A DNA stretch of 64,000 bases from Candidatus Saccharimonadota bacterium (GTDB taxonomy: Bacteria; Patescibacteriota; Saccharimonadia; Saccharimonadales; Saccharimonadaceae), in contig CAJPOP010000001.1 of assembly GCA_905372305.1 (NCBI GenBank), positions 496,001 to 560,000 of the forward strand, written 5' to 3'. The position numbers were made by a program, and so were the translations under genes. Positions 15,933-23,877 of this stretch are shown piece by piece. The notes beneath the pieces were generated by a model. It was given only the letters and a program-made list of their open reading frames with translations. It was not told the origin of the DNA and searched no databases. How positions within the stretch are numbered: position 1 is the first letter of the stretch; every line of letters begins with the position of its first letter.

Positions 15933-16358
15933 ATGGCAAAGAAAATTATCGGTAACTTAAAGTTACGCATTCCGGCCGGCCGCGCGACTGCCGGACCTCC
16001 AGTCGGTTCGACGCTCGGCCAGTGGGGTTTGAATATGATGGACTTCATCAATCCATTCAATGAAGCTACCAAAGGCATGATGGGCAAGGATGTGATCGTG
16101 CATCTTCAAGTTTACGAAGACCGCACTTTCACCTGGAACTGTCTGGGACAGCCGGTGGACGACTTAATCCGCGAAAAAGCCGGTATCCAGAAGGGCAGCG
16201 GCAAACCGCACGTAGACAAAGTCGGTAAAATTACCCGCGCGCAGCTGCAGGAAATTGCCGAGGTTAAAAAAGACCAGCTAAACGCGATTGACATTGAAGG
16301 TGCTATGAAAGTTGTTGCTGGTACAGCCCGGTCAATGGGCGTAGAAATCGCCGACTAA
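15933..16358 (+). CDS. rplK: ribosomal protein L11
   Basis: A 141-residue L11, full length. The N-terminal domain has the conserved PAGRATAGPPVG loop that meets elongation factors, and GSGKPHVDKVGKIT leads into the C-terminal rRNA-binding domain. It forms the GTPase-associated centre with L10 and L12. It is alone between a promoter and a terminator, whereas in most bacteria rplA follows directly; here rplA is 5 kb away. Confidence 0.97.
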   Translation: MAKKIIGNLKLRIPAGRATAGPPVGSTLGQWGLNMMDFINPFNEATKGMMGKDVIVHLQVYEDRTFTWNCLGQPVDDLIREKAGIQKGSGKPHVDKVGKITRAQLQEIAEVKKDQLNAIDIEGAMKVVAGTARSMGVEIAD

Positions 16359-16376
16359 CTGGCGAAAATTTAATAG

Positions 16377-16401
16377 CCCCGATACCCGTCGGGGTTATTT
16401 T
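16377..16401 (+). terminator. terminator after rplK
   Basis: CCCCGA (16377-16382) pairs with TCGGGG (16389-16394), followed by TTATTTT. Confidence 0.75.
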
Positions 16402-16438
16402 ATGCCAAGCAACTTGAAATCTTTAGACTTATTTTTAT

Positions 16439-16996
16439 ATGATAGTGAACAATATTTTGGATAGATCCGTTAAGGAAGCGCTGGCGAATGACATGCTTAT
16501 CGTCGCAAAAACCGACACAATTTACGGCATTTTAGCGCGGGCAGATTCAGTCGAATCCATGAAAAAATTATACGAAGCCAAACAACGCAGCCTAGAACAA
16601 TCGTCGATAATCTTAGTCGCGGATGTAAGCAGCATTCCCGGACTAACCAGCGAGCAGCGTAAAATCTATCAAGAATTATCCAACCATCAGCCGACCACAA
16701 TCGCCATCAGCGTCAGCGACAGCTTTTTGCCGCACTTGCCGCGCAGTAACGGGACGCTAGCGTTTCGCGCCGTACCGAATTCACCGCTGGCTAGTTTGAT
16801 AAAATCCACCGGCTGCCTGCTAGCGCCCAGCGCTAACCCTAAGAACTTGCCGCCAGCCAGTAACATCACAGAAGCAATTGAATATTTTGGCGAAACAGTA
16901 GCAGTTTATGTCGACAGCGGGGAAGTATCAGGCGCGAAGCCATCGCAAATCGTCGCTTTTGGCGATGAAAATCAGATGATATATATTAGGAAATAA
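16439..16996 (+). CDS. Sua5/YrdC/YwlC-family protein (threonylcarbamoyl-AMP synthase type)
   Basis: A 185-residue protein with the YrdC fold signature: KTDTIYGILARA (P-T-D-T-V-Y-G-L motif with Pro replaced by Lys), AFRAVPNSPLA and LLAPSANPKNLPP. The family makes threonylcarbamoyl-AMP for the t6A37 tRNA modification. The length matches the single-domain TsaC/YrdC form, without the Sua5 C-terminal domain. TAGACT (16424-16429) ends 9 nt before the ATG and no ribosome site is visible, so it is probably leaderless. Confidence 0.85.
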   Translation: MIVNNILDRSVKEALANDMLIVAKTDTIYGILARADSVESMKKLYEAKQRSLEQSSIILVADVSSIPGLTSEQRKIYQELSNHQPTTIAISVSDSFLPHLPRSNGTLAFRAVPNSPLASLIKSTGCLLAPSANPKNLPPASNITEAIEYFGETVAVYVDSGEVSGAKPSQIVAFGDENQMIYIRK

Positions 16997-16998
16997 AC

Positions 16999-17031
16999 TT
17001 CGCCCGCGCCAGAAACCCCCGCGCGGGCGAA
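16999..17031. terminator. hairpin between convergent Sua5-like gene and eno
   Basis: TTCGCCCGCGC (16999-17009) pairs perfectly over 11 bp with GCGCGGGCGAA (17021-17031). On the minus strand it is followed by GTTTATTT, so it best serves eno, but it can stop both transcripts. A second hairpin AGCCAGC/GCTGGCT lies nearer the eno stop at about 17046-17072. Confidence 0.65.
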
Positions 17032-17081
17032 AACGAACTATGAGAAGCCAGCCCTCCAAACGATAGCTGGCTCAGCCTGTC

Positions 17082-18371
17082 TTAAAACGGATGAGAGATG
17101 CTCAAATCCGGATATTTTTCAGCGATTCGCAGCAGCTCGTTATATTTGGCAATTCGCTCCGAACGCGACATCGAGCCAGTTTTTATCTGGCCAGTACCCA
17201 AGCCAACCGCCAAATGCGCAATCGTCACATCCTCGGTTTCGCCGGAGCGGTGGCTCATCACCGTATTCCAGCCGGCATCTTTCGCCACTTGTACTGCTTG
17301 AATAGTCTCAGTGAGCGTACCGATCTGGTTCGGTTTGATTAAGATCGCATTGGCGGCTTTTAGTTCAATACCGCGCTTCAGCCGCTGGACATTAGTTACT
17401 AGCAAATCGTCGCCGACCAGCTGAGCAAAGTTTCCTAATTCAGCAGTCAATTTTTGCCAATCCAGCCACGCTTCCTCGTCCAAACCGTCCTCAATCGACA
17501 AAACCGGCACGCGTCCCAGCAGCGCCTTATACGTGCGAATCATCTCCTCAGCGTTCAGTACGCGCTTTTCTGTCGCCAGATTATACTTTCCGTCTTTATA
17601 CAATTCGCTTGCCGCCACATCCAGCGCAAAACCGAAATCTGTACCCAATTTATAACCAGCCTGTTCAATCGCTCGCGACAACAGTTGCATCGGCTCCATA
17701 TTACCGCCGCGAACCTTCGGCGCGTAGCCGCCCTCGTCGCCGACAGTTGTCGGATAGTCCTCGGACTTCAGAATCTTCGCCAACGTGTGAAAAACTTCCG
17801 CGCTCATCTGCATCGCATCGGCAAACGTCGCCGCGCTAATTGGAATAATCATATATTCCTGAAAATCAGTCGCGCCGAGCGCATGCTGGCCGCCGTTCAT
17901 CACGTTAATCATCGGCATCGGCAAAGACATCCTCGGCGAACCCGCCAAGCTATTGACGTATTCAAACAACTCCATCTGCCGCGATTTAGCAGCTGCTTTC
18001 GCCACCGCCAGCGACACCGCTAGGATAGCATTCGCGCCCAAGCGGCCTTTATTCGGCGTGCCGTCCAGCTCGCGCATTTTTTGGTCAATTTTAATCTGAT
18101 CAAACGGATCATCGCCCTTCAAAGCCTCGGCAATTTCTCTATTGACATGGTTTACCGCCCGTAAAACGCCTTTGCCGCCGTACGCCAGCTCATCGCTATC
18201 GCGCAGCTCCACCGCTTCGAAAGAGCCAGTACTGGCGCCCGATGGCACTGCCGCCCGCCCGAACGAACCGTCGCTCAATACGACGTCCGCTTCCACCGTC
18301 GGATTACCGCGCGAATCTAAAATTTGCCGCGCATGAATGTCTGTAATTGTGATATTCGTATTTTCTTCCAT
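17082..18371 (-). CDS. eno: enolase
   Basis: A 429-residue enolase (2-phosphoglycerate to phosphoenolpyruvate, Mg2+-dependent). Visible features are ARQILDSRGNPTVEADV at the N-terminus, SGASTGSFEAVELRD, the Mg ligands in IEDGLDE and VGDDLL, the catalytic Lys in ILIKPNQIGTLTE, and SHRSGETEDVTIAHLAVG. TACACT preceded by TGC on the minus strand (18389-18384) ends about 12 nt before ATG 18371, with no ribosome site. The gene separates rplK from rplA. Confidence 0.97.
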   Translation of the reverse strand: MEENTNITITDIHARQILDSRGNPTVEADVVLSDGSFGRAAVPSGASTGSFEAVELRDSDELAYGGKGVLRAVNHVNREIAEALKGDDPFDQIKIDQKMRELDGTPNKGRLGANAILAVSLAVAKAAAKSRQMELFEYVNSLAGSPRMSLPMPMINVMNGGQHALGATDFQEYMIIPISAATFADAMQMSAEVFHTLAKILKSEDYPTTVGDEGGYAPKVRGGNMEPMQLLSRAIEQAGYKLGTDFGFALDVAASELYKDGKYNLATEKRVLNAEEMIRTYKALLGRVPVLSIEDGLDEEAWLDWQKLTAELGNFAQLVGDDLLVTNVQRLKRGIELKAANAILIKPNQIGTLTETIQAVQVAKDAGWNTVMSHRSGETEDVTIAHLAVGLGTGQIKTGSMSRSERIAKYNELLRIAEKYPDLSISHPF

Positions 18372-18428
18372 AATTACTAGTGTAGCAAAAAATGGGAAAA
18401 TATGTAATAATGCATATTCAAAATGTTT

Positions 18429-18980
18429 TTATTGATCTTGGTTGCTGCCAGCAGAGCCGCTCGGTTTTGCGTGCCGTTTGACAAAATCATACAAAAACTC
18501 TTCTGCTGTTCGAGCTCTCCCTCTGTAAACAATAACAGGCTCCTCTATAGTAACTTCTCCCAAAGAGGTGTCCGATTCAGGACTGTCGCATACCACCGCC
18601 TTAACTTCAGCGTTAGTCCTATCACTTATACCAAAAGTAAGCACAGGACCAATACACTTTCTCGTTAGTATATGAACAGTCTCTTGAACGCTGCCAACTA
18701 TTTCATCAAACGCCTCCAAGCTCTCGCCAATAACGCGGCGATCGTCAGTGGCTCGTGAGAGTTCATCTGATGAGTAACCTTCAAGACTCGCTTCTGCAAC
18801 ACTATACAGTTCAGATGCAAGTCTCGATAATTTTTCTACTTCAGAAACTAGAAGCGGACAGTCTTCGCAAGATTTCGGCACATGTATCTTGGGGGGGGTG
18901 AATCCATCACCAAGACCAGCTTCTTGCATCATTTCCTCAAATTTACTATCATCCCCACCTGTATTACCATTTCTTTCCAT
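18429..18980 (-). CDS. CxxCP protein, lineage-specific paralogue A
   Basis: A 183-residue acidic protein of no known family. It shares an architecture with the protein at 19093-19407: a G/D-rich N-terminus, VPKSCEDCP (VPKRCEGCP in the paralogue), then C-x-G-x-V and C-x-S-P further on. The four cysteines could bind a metal or form disulfides. No signal peptide is visible. The run of eight C on the coding strand (18891-18898) in the FTPPKI codons could slip and shift the frame. TAGGAT ends about 9 nt before the ATG. Confidence 0.6.
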   Translation of the reverse strand: MERNGNTGGDDSKFEEMMQEAGLGDGFTPPKIHVPKSCEDCPLLVSEVEKLSRLASELYSVAEASLEGYSSDELSRATDDRRVIGESLEAFDEIVGSVQETVHILTRKCIGPVLTFGISDRTNAEVKAVVCDSPESDTSLGEVTIEEPVIVYRGRARTAEEFLYDFVKRHAKPSGSAGSNQDQ

Positions 18981-19092
18981 AGATTATTAATCCTATCACA
19001 CTCTACTAAATTTTGCAAATATATTGTGCTGTATAAACTAACCGCTCGCCAATACCACTAAGACTTATCGTCGCCGGCACCGCGAATTTCTT

Positions 19093-19407
19093 CTATACAG
19101 TGCGGGGGAGTGATGTATTTTTCTCCTTCACCGCAGGGCTATTACATCCCCTAAACCCAGCGCTTTGGTCTGCTTCTGTAGCTATTACAGCACCAGGGCA
19201 ATCTGCGGTTACTTCATCAATTTCACGCTGCGCTGCCTCGGTCTCTTCCAAACCGACATCTGCAGTATGTTCGCGCGTGACGCCCCCTACATAAGGACAC
19301 CCCTCACACCGCTTCGGAACATCCAGCTCAGCCGCTCCGGATCCACTATCAGGCTTTCCTTCAAAATCATTGCCATCTCCACCTATACCGCTCACACATT
19401 CTTTCAT
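19093..19407 (-). CDS. CxxCP protein, lineage-specific paralogue B
   Basis: A 104-residue acidic protein, shorter paralogue of 18429-18980. It has G-I-G-G-D-G-N-D-F-E, then VPKRCEGCPYV (Cys about residues 34 and 37), DCPGAVI and GCNSPAV. Between the motifs lies a Glu/Asp-rich helix. TAGGAT on the minus strand ends 6 nt before ATG 19407, the same hexamer as before paralogue A, so both are probably leaderless and similarly controlled. Function is unknown. It is a small, possibly secreted or metal-binding protein, but no export signal is visible. Confidence 0.5.
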   Translation of the reverse strand: MKECVSGIGGDGNDFEGKPDSGSGAAELDVPKRCEGCPYVGGVTREHTADVGLEETEAAQREIDEVTADCPGAVIATEADQSAGFRGCNSPAVKEKNTSLPRTV

Positions 19408-19541
19408 CCCTCAATCCTACAATATTTTATTATTCCTTGCAATATTATGTTTGGATAGTGGCGCGCAGAGAAGAACAGAAGTCGCGCCCAAATACGCCTA
19501 TGCTTGCCCTGATGCCAGCCAATAGTATATAACTAGTCTTT

Positions 19542-21218
19542 ATGGAACGCCGCCAGCCAGAAATCGCACGAATAGATTTACTTTCCGAGTTGGAAAAATC
19601 AGACTTTTGGAAAAATGTTGAAATTATAAACCGAGAATTAGCCGCCTATAGCAGCGAAAAGCCAGACGATATACCGCCACGGTATCATCCTGACACATTA
19701 GCGCTGGAACTTTCAGCGTGCCACTCCAATCCTCAGTATCTGGGTGAGACAGCCACCGTGACAATCGCTCATGAATCACCAAACGGCGAATTAAGCATTG
19801 AGCAAATAACTGGCGAGTTAGGATTGTTCACTTGCGTCGACGTTACCTCAACCGAAGAATGCGACGGTGTCGAAATCACGACCGACCAGCGCGCGGCAGC
19901 GCTTCAAATCGGCGAAACAGCCGTTCCTTTGTCGCCAGAAACATTGCTGCAGCTTGATATCGAAAAGCCAACGCCAGATGAAGACCCGAACGATGCATTC
20001 TCCTATATCATGAATCAAGTCCGCAAAATCGACGCCCTGCGGACGAAACCAAGCTCCCGGGCAGCCTCGCCGAACGAGCAGTCCATGCTTGTTGAAAACG
20101 TCAATCAATATCTTGATGATATCGCCAATAACGACACTATGACAATCGTAACGCTGCACCCAGATTCGAAACGTGATAATAATGTTATTTGGGTCAAGTA
20201 TATTTACGTAACAATAGAGAATGACTGCACGCAATTTGAGATAATCGACATTAACGACAGAACCTGCTACATTCCGCAAGAAGACGTCATTAACATTGAA
20301 ATGACTGATAATCCAGTTAGTTCTGATGAAAACATTGACGTCATAGACTTTTTTAACAACGAAGCATTACAGAGAGCAATCAATGATTTTGAGGCCGGGA
20401 TAGACGACCTAGATAGCCTGTCAGAAAAGATAGATCAGATTATCGGCTATGATTATTTCTGTCAGAACGGCATGTTTTCAGGCCAGGGTGTTTTATACCG
20501 GCAGACTGCTTCGGGGGAGGTTTACAGAGAACCAACGACGTTTACCCAGCTATTGTCTCAAGGTTTTGATGTTTTAGAAATAGATGGAAAGAGACGGTTA
20601 GTTATTGCCCTGGAAGATCTCGACAACCCATCAAATGATTTATTTTATCTCATTCCCGATAGAGCACACCTCAACCAATGCATTCGCCAAACCGTTCCGG
20701 ACGCTCTAAGAATTGAACCATATAACTACTTATCTGAAGATCTGCAGATAGCCGCACGTGCCGCAGAAGAACTGATTAAAAGCTATGCATTTATGAACAC
20801 TGCTGATATTGAGCAGCAACGAATAATGTTTGAAGATCAAGAAGCCGTAAAAAATGTACGATCAGATCTATCTCGTATTTTTGATATTTTATGCCAAGAA
20901 TGTCAGATATGCTGTATGGCTAAAAAGTACTGGGCAACTGATCTTCATGCTTACTGGTCGGATTCATATTCACCTAAAGAAATCGCTCAATCGACACCTG
21001 CGACAATCAAGTCAGGCGAGGAATTCCTTGAAATTTACGGCGATGTCGTCGACTTTATTATACCAGAGATGCTTGAGAGCGATAAAAAAATAACCTCAAT
21101 GGAAGACTTCCCGCTCAGCGAAGGAAAGCCAATGATACAAATTATAGATGCAAGAGGCGACCAGCGTGTATATTTTGTGCCAATTGCTGATTTCCTTAGC
21201 GTCAGACCGCTCACGTAG
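19542..21218 (+). CDS. large acidic protein, unknown
   Basis: A 558-residue, strongly acidic soluble protein without signal peptide, membrane segment or recognised domain. Two segments end in similar statements of a beta-strand plus functional-looking tail: CTQFEIIDINDRTCYIPQEDV (~residues 229-249) and IQIIDARGDQRVYFVPIADF (~532-552). A third, RRLVIALEDLDNPSNDLFYL, lies between, which suggests a repeated small beta domain. A CQECQICC cluster sits near residue 456. TATAAC (19528-19533) ends 8 nt before the ATG. The gene is followed by rplA with its own promoter. Confidence 0.6.
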   Translation: MERRQPEIARIDLLSELEKSDFWKNVEIINRELAAYSSEKPDDIPPRYHPDTLALELSACHSNPQYLGETATVTIAHESPNGELSIEQITGELGLFTCVDVTSTEECDGVEITTDQRAAALQIGETAVPLSPETLLQLDIEKPTPDEDPNDAFSYIMNQVRKIDALRTKPSSRAASPNEQSMLVENVNQYLDDIANNDTMTIVTLHPDSKRDNNVIWVKYIYVTIENDCTQFEIIDINDRTCYIPQEDVINIEMTDNPVSSDENIDVIDFFNNEALQRAINDFEAGIDDLDSLSEKIDQIIGYDYFCQNGMFSGQGVLYRQTASGEVYREPTTFTQLLSQGFDVLEIDGKRRLVIALEDLDNPSNDLFYLIPDRAHLNQCIRQTVPDALRIEPYNYLSEDLQIAARAAEELIKSYAFMNTADIEQQRIMFEDQEAVKNVRSDLSRIFDILCQECQICCMAKKYWATDLHAYWSDSYSPKEIAQSTPATIKSGEEFLEIYGDVVDFIIPEMLESDKKITSMEDFPLSEGKPMIQIIDARGDQRVYFVPIADFLSVRPLT

Positions 21219-21255
21219 TACTGGGAGAAAAAGGCTAGCCGCCAGCGCCCCATTA

Positions 21256-21264
21256 TGCTATAAT
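21256..21264 (+). promoter_or_regulatory. promoter of rplA
   Basis: An extended -10, TGC-TATAAT (TATAAT 21259-21264), is followed by a leader of about 75 nt to the rplA ATG. The leader contains GGGAGGCAGATTCGCCC and GGTCGCGAGTCGCC, which could fold, and AAAGGA as ribosome site. L1 commonly represses its own mRNA. Confidence 0.6.
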
Positions 21265-21346
21265 CAACCCATCATCAAATCAATGCTGGGAGGCAGATTC
21301 GCCCGAGAGGTCGCGAGTCGCCGCTTGTACCACAGAAAGGATTAGT

Positions 21347-22366
21347 ATGGCCAAGAAAGCCGAACTGCTGGAAAAAGCAGCAGAACTAAAATTAGCAGTC
21401 AGCGAGAAGAACACCATCGCTGAGATTGAGGCGGCAATTGCCGAAGCTGAGTCAGGCGCGCCTGAAAATAGCAAGCCACACGAAACCAAAGACAAAGACG
21501 TCATCGCCGAGCGCGAAGCCGTCGTTGCCAAGGCTGGTAAGCGCAGCCAAAAAGCCCTCGACGAGGCTGCTGAAAAAGCTGAAAAGGAAGCCCGTAAAGA
21601 AGCTGGCGACACCACGCCGCAATCCGACGACGCCGAAGCGCATGTTAAGAAAGGCCCGAAGCCAATCACGCGTCCGCGCCTGGAGCGCCGCGGTAAGAAA
21701 TACCAGGAAGCTGCCAAGAAGATTGAGAAAAATAAACTGTACAGCCTTGACGAAGCGTTGAGACTGGCGACTGAGACCAGCCCGGTCAAATTCGACGCCA
21801 GCGTTGAAATCCACGTTCGCCTGGGCGTCGATCCGCGCCAAGCCGACCAGAACGTCCGCTCGACCGTAGCACTGCCGCACGGCACCGGCAAAGACGTTCG
21901 CGTGGCGGTTTTCGCACCGGAATCAGAGCATGCCGCTGCCAAGAAAGCTGGCGCAGACATCATCGGCGATGAGGAATTCCTAAAGCAGCTGGACAAGGAA
22001 GAATTGAGCTTTGACATCTTGGTCGCAACTCCGCAATACATGCCAAAGCTTGGCAAATACGCTCGGCTACTCGGCCCGCGCGGTTTGATGCCAAATCCAA
22101 AGTCCGGTACCGTCGCCACCGACGTCGCCAAAGCCGTGTCTGAAGCCAAAGCCGGCAAGGTCGAATACCGCGTCGATAAGCAGGCCATCGTCCACTTGGC
22201 GATTGGCAAGGTCTCGTTTGGCGCCGACAAACTAGTAGAAAATGCCCGCGCGTTCTTAACGAGCTTGAACGCCCAAAAGCCATCCAGCCTCAAGGGCATT
22301 TATGTCAAATCTATCGCCGTTGCCACCACCATGGGGCCGAGCGTAAAGGTTGAAACTTCGCTGTAA
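21347..22366 (+). CDS. rplA: ribosomal protein L1 with long N-terminal extension
   Basis: A 339-residue L1, about 110 longer than the usual ~230. The L1 core begins near residue 113 ([20 protein letters not shown]) and holds [14 protein letters not shown] and the C-terminal GPSVKVE. The extra N-terminus starts with [20 protein letters not shown] and [13 protein letters not shown], shaped like a SAP/HeH nucleic-acid-binding helix pair, then a K/E/A-rich stretch. The nucleotide sequence and AAAGGATTAGT support ATG 21347 as the real start. The protein forms the L1 stalk at the tRNA exit site and may repress its own mRNA. Confidence 0.94.
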   Translation: MAKKAELLEKAAELKLAVSEKNTIAEIEAAIAEAESGAPENSKPHETKDKDVIAEREAVVAKAGKRSQKALDEAAEKAEKEARKEAGDTTPQSDDAEAHVKKGPKPITRPRLERRGKKYQEAAKKIEKNKLYSLDEALRLATETSPVKFDASVEIHVRLGVDPRQADQNVRSTVALPHGTGKDVRVAVFAPESEHAAAKKAGADIIGDEEFLKQLDKEELSFDILVATPQYMPKLGKYARLLGPRGLMPNPKSGTVATDVAKAVSEAKAGKVEYRVDKQAIVHLAIGKVSFGADKLVENARAFLTSLNAQKPSSLKGIYVKSIAVATTMGPSVKVETSL

Positions 22367-22383
22367 GGTTGGCTTGTTGGCAT

Positions 22384-22416
22384 AAACGCGCTCCGCATTA
22401 AGCAGGGCGCGTTTTC
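22384..22416 (+). terminator. terminator after rplA
   Basis: AAACGCGC (22384-22391) pairs with GCGCGTTT (22407-22414), followed by further T. It closes the rplA unit and separates it from the rplJ leader. Confidence 0.8.
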
Positions 22417-22469
22417 ATATTCCTGAAAATTAAGGCCAACATTGTCTTGCATCCCGTTGTCATTTCTGC

Positions 22470-22623
22470 TACAATTCTAAGGAACATTACCAAAGACAGC
22501 GTGCGACCGAAGGGAACTGAGGTGTAAAAATGCCGCCGAGGGATGAAACAAAACTGTTTTAATCACGTCTTTGGTAGTGCGAGAATCAAAGACGTTTTTA
22601 TTTGCCCAGTTAAAACTTGGGCA
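22470..22623 (+). ncRNA. L10 leader attenuator upstream of rplJ-rplL
   Basis: The promoter is TGC-TACAAT (TACAAT 22470-22475). ACCAAAGAC (22489-22497) pairs with GTCTTTGGT (22567-22575), enclosing a region with GAGGTGTAAAAATGCCGCCGAGG of the L10-leader type. The same 3' segment can instead pair as ACGTCTTTG (22565-22573) with CAAAGACGT (22587-22595) followed by a T-run, a terminator. The two folds exclude each other. In the known L10-leader class, L10-L12 binding favours termination. A second hairpin TGCCCA/TGGGCA lies at 22603-22623. The remaining ~80 nt to rplJ hold only the ribosome site AAAGGA. Confidence 0.8.
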
Positions 22624-22702
22624 GATCAGAACCAGATTCTCCATTACCGCACGTTAACAAATCGGTCGAATCATACAAGAACCAATCAAAGAAAGGATTT
22701 TT

Positions 22703-23227
22703 ATGGCAATTTCACGCGATAAAAAACAAACTTTGGTTGCTGAACTAACCGAGCTTCTGAAAAACGCCAAAGGTACGGCATTTGCGCGGTACCAGGGCCT
22801 GAGCGTGGCTGAATTGCAAGAGCTGCGCAAGGCTGCTCGCGAGGCAAGCGTCGTCATCAAGGTGGTCAAAAACCGCTTGGTACGCGTGGCGCTGCAGGGC
22901 ATTGATACCTACAAAGAAACCGACACTGACTTGTTGGCCGGCCAATTGGTTTACGCCATCAGTGCCGAAGACGAAGTCATGCCAGCCAAAGTCCTGGACA
23001 CATTTGCAAAGACACATCCAGCACTACAGTTGGCCGGCGGCTTCTCAGGCGAAGGTCTGAGCATCAACGAAGCTGACATCAAAGCGCTGGCTGGCTTGCC
23101 AAGCAAAGACCAGCTTATCGCCGAAGTGGTGGCACAGCTGCTCTCACCAGTCCACGACACCGTGGGCGCGCTGGGCGGCAACTTGCACAGCTTACTGGAC
23201 GGCATCGAAGCCAAAGCTGCGGCTTAA
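22703..23227 (+). CDS. rplJ: ribosomal protein L10
   Basis: A 174-residue L10. The N-terminal rRNA-binding part (KKQTLVAELTELLKNAKGTAF, KVVKNRLVRVAL) is followed by the C-terminal helix that carries L12 dimers (PVHDTVGALGGNLHSLLDGI). It anchors the L12 stalk and probably represses the operon through the leader just upstream. AAAGGA precedes the ATG. Confidence 0.96.
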   Translation: MAISRDKKQTLVAELTELLKNAKGTAFARYQGLSVAELQELRKAAREASVVIKVVKNRLVRVALQGIDTYKETDTDLLAGQLVYAISAEDEVMPAKVLDTFAKTHPALQLAGGFSGEGLSINEADIKALAGLPSKDQLIAEVVAQLLSPVHDTVGALGGNLHSLLDGIEAKAAA

Positions 23228-23248
23228 GTTTAGCAATCAATCATCTAC

Positions 23249-23351
23249 CTGAGTTCATAAAATCTTCAACGCCTCCTCTTTTCGCGCCGGGCGCTCACGC
23301 GCTCGGGCTGCAATCGCTGTACGGAGACTTATGAAGATTTTACAAACTCAG
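23249..23351 (+). ncRNA. long hairpin between rplJ and rplL
   Basis: The 153-nt space between rplJ and rplL can fold into one long structure. CTGAGTT and AAAATCTTCA (23249-23268) pair with TGAAGATTTT and AACTCAG (23332-23351), 17 bp interrupted by one symmetric 3-nt loop. Inside, CCGGGCGC (23287-23294) pairs with GCGCTCGG (23299-23306) over a TCAC loop. There is no T-run, so it is not a terminator. It may be a processing or stability element that lets L12 be made in excess over L10. Confidence 0.6.
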
Positions 23352-23380
23352 AAATTAATCAATAATCTAAGGAGAATACT

Positions 23381-23758
23381 ATGGCTGATATTAAAAAATT
23401 GGCTGATGAACTGGTCAAACTGACAGTTCTGGAAGTTAATGAATTGAAGAATTACTTGAAAGAAGAATACGGCATCGAGCCAGCTGCAGCCGCAGTCGCG
23501 GTGGCTGGTCCAGCTGCTGGCGGCGACGACGGCGCTGCCGAGGAAAAAACAGAATTCACCGTCACCCTGAAAGAAGTCGGCGCACAGAAAGTTGCCGTCA
23601 TCAAGGCCGTCAAAGAAATCACCGGCCTGGGTCTGGGTGAAGCTAAGGCTATCGTCGATGGCGCTCCAGCACCAGTCCTGGAAAAAGTTTCTAAAGACGA
23701 AGCTGAAGCAGCGAAGAAAAAGCTGGAAGAAGCTGGCGCAACCGTCGAGCTTGCGTAA
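23381..23758 (+). CDS. rplL: ribosomal protein L7/L12
   Basis: A 125-residue L12. The N-terminal dimerisation domain ([18 protein letters not shown]) is joined by a short Ala/Gly hinge ([14 protein letters not shown]) to the C-terminal domain that recruits GTPase factors ([32 protein letters not shown]). It is preceded by AAGGAG and a long intergenic hairpin, and is present in several copies per ribosome in bacteria generally. Confidence 0.97.
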   Translation: MADIKKLADELVKLTVLEVNELKNYLKEEYGIEPAAAAVAVAGPAAGGDDGAAEEKTEFTVTLKEVGAQKVAVIKAVKEITGLGLGEAKAIVDGAPAPVLEKVSKDEAEAAKKKLEEAGATVELA

Positions 23759-23793
23759 TTTGTTTGATTTTACAACCGATTTGTTTTCGTTTT

Positions 23794-23825
23794 ACCGTCG
23801 CCTGCTTATTGTGGGCGGCGGTTTT
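23794..23825 (+). terminator. terminator after rplJ-rplL
   Basis: ACCGTCGCC (23794-23802) pairs with GGCGGCGGT (23814-23822) with one G-U, followed by TTTTGATT. Confidence 0.8.
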
Positions 23826-23839
23826 GATTAGGCCAATTA

Positions 23840-23868
23840 TTGAAATCCGCGTCCTAAGGTGCCATAAT
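23840..23868 (+). promoter_or_regulatory. promoter of hisS
   Basis: TTGAAA (23840-23845), a 17-nt spacer and CATAAT (23863-23868). The -10 ends 9 nt before ATG 23878, which implies a leaderless mRNA. Confidence 0.65.
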
Positions 23869-23877
23869 GTAACCATA

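Noticed and set aside
17454..18023. Open frame of 189 codons on the plus strand opposite eno
   Set aside because: Arg/His/Gln-rich shadow of the enolase frame with no initiation signals.
21280..22299. Open frame of 339 codons on the minus strand opposite rplA
   Set aside because: Its composition (Ser, Ala and Leu rich without pattern) is that of an antisense shadow of the Lys/Ala-rich L1 gene. It has no promoter or ribosome site, and rplA is certain.
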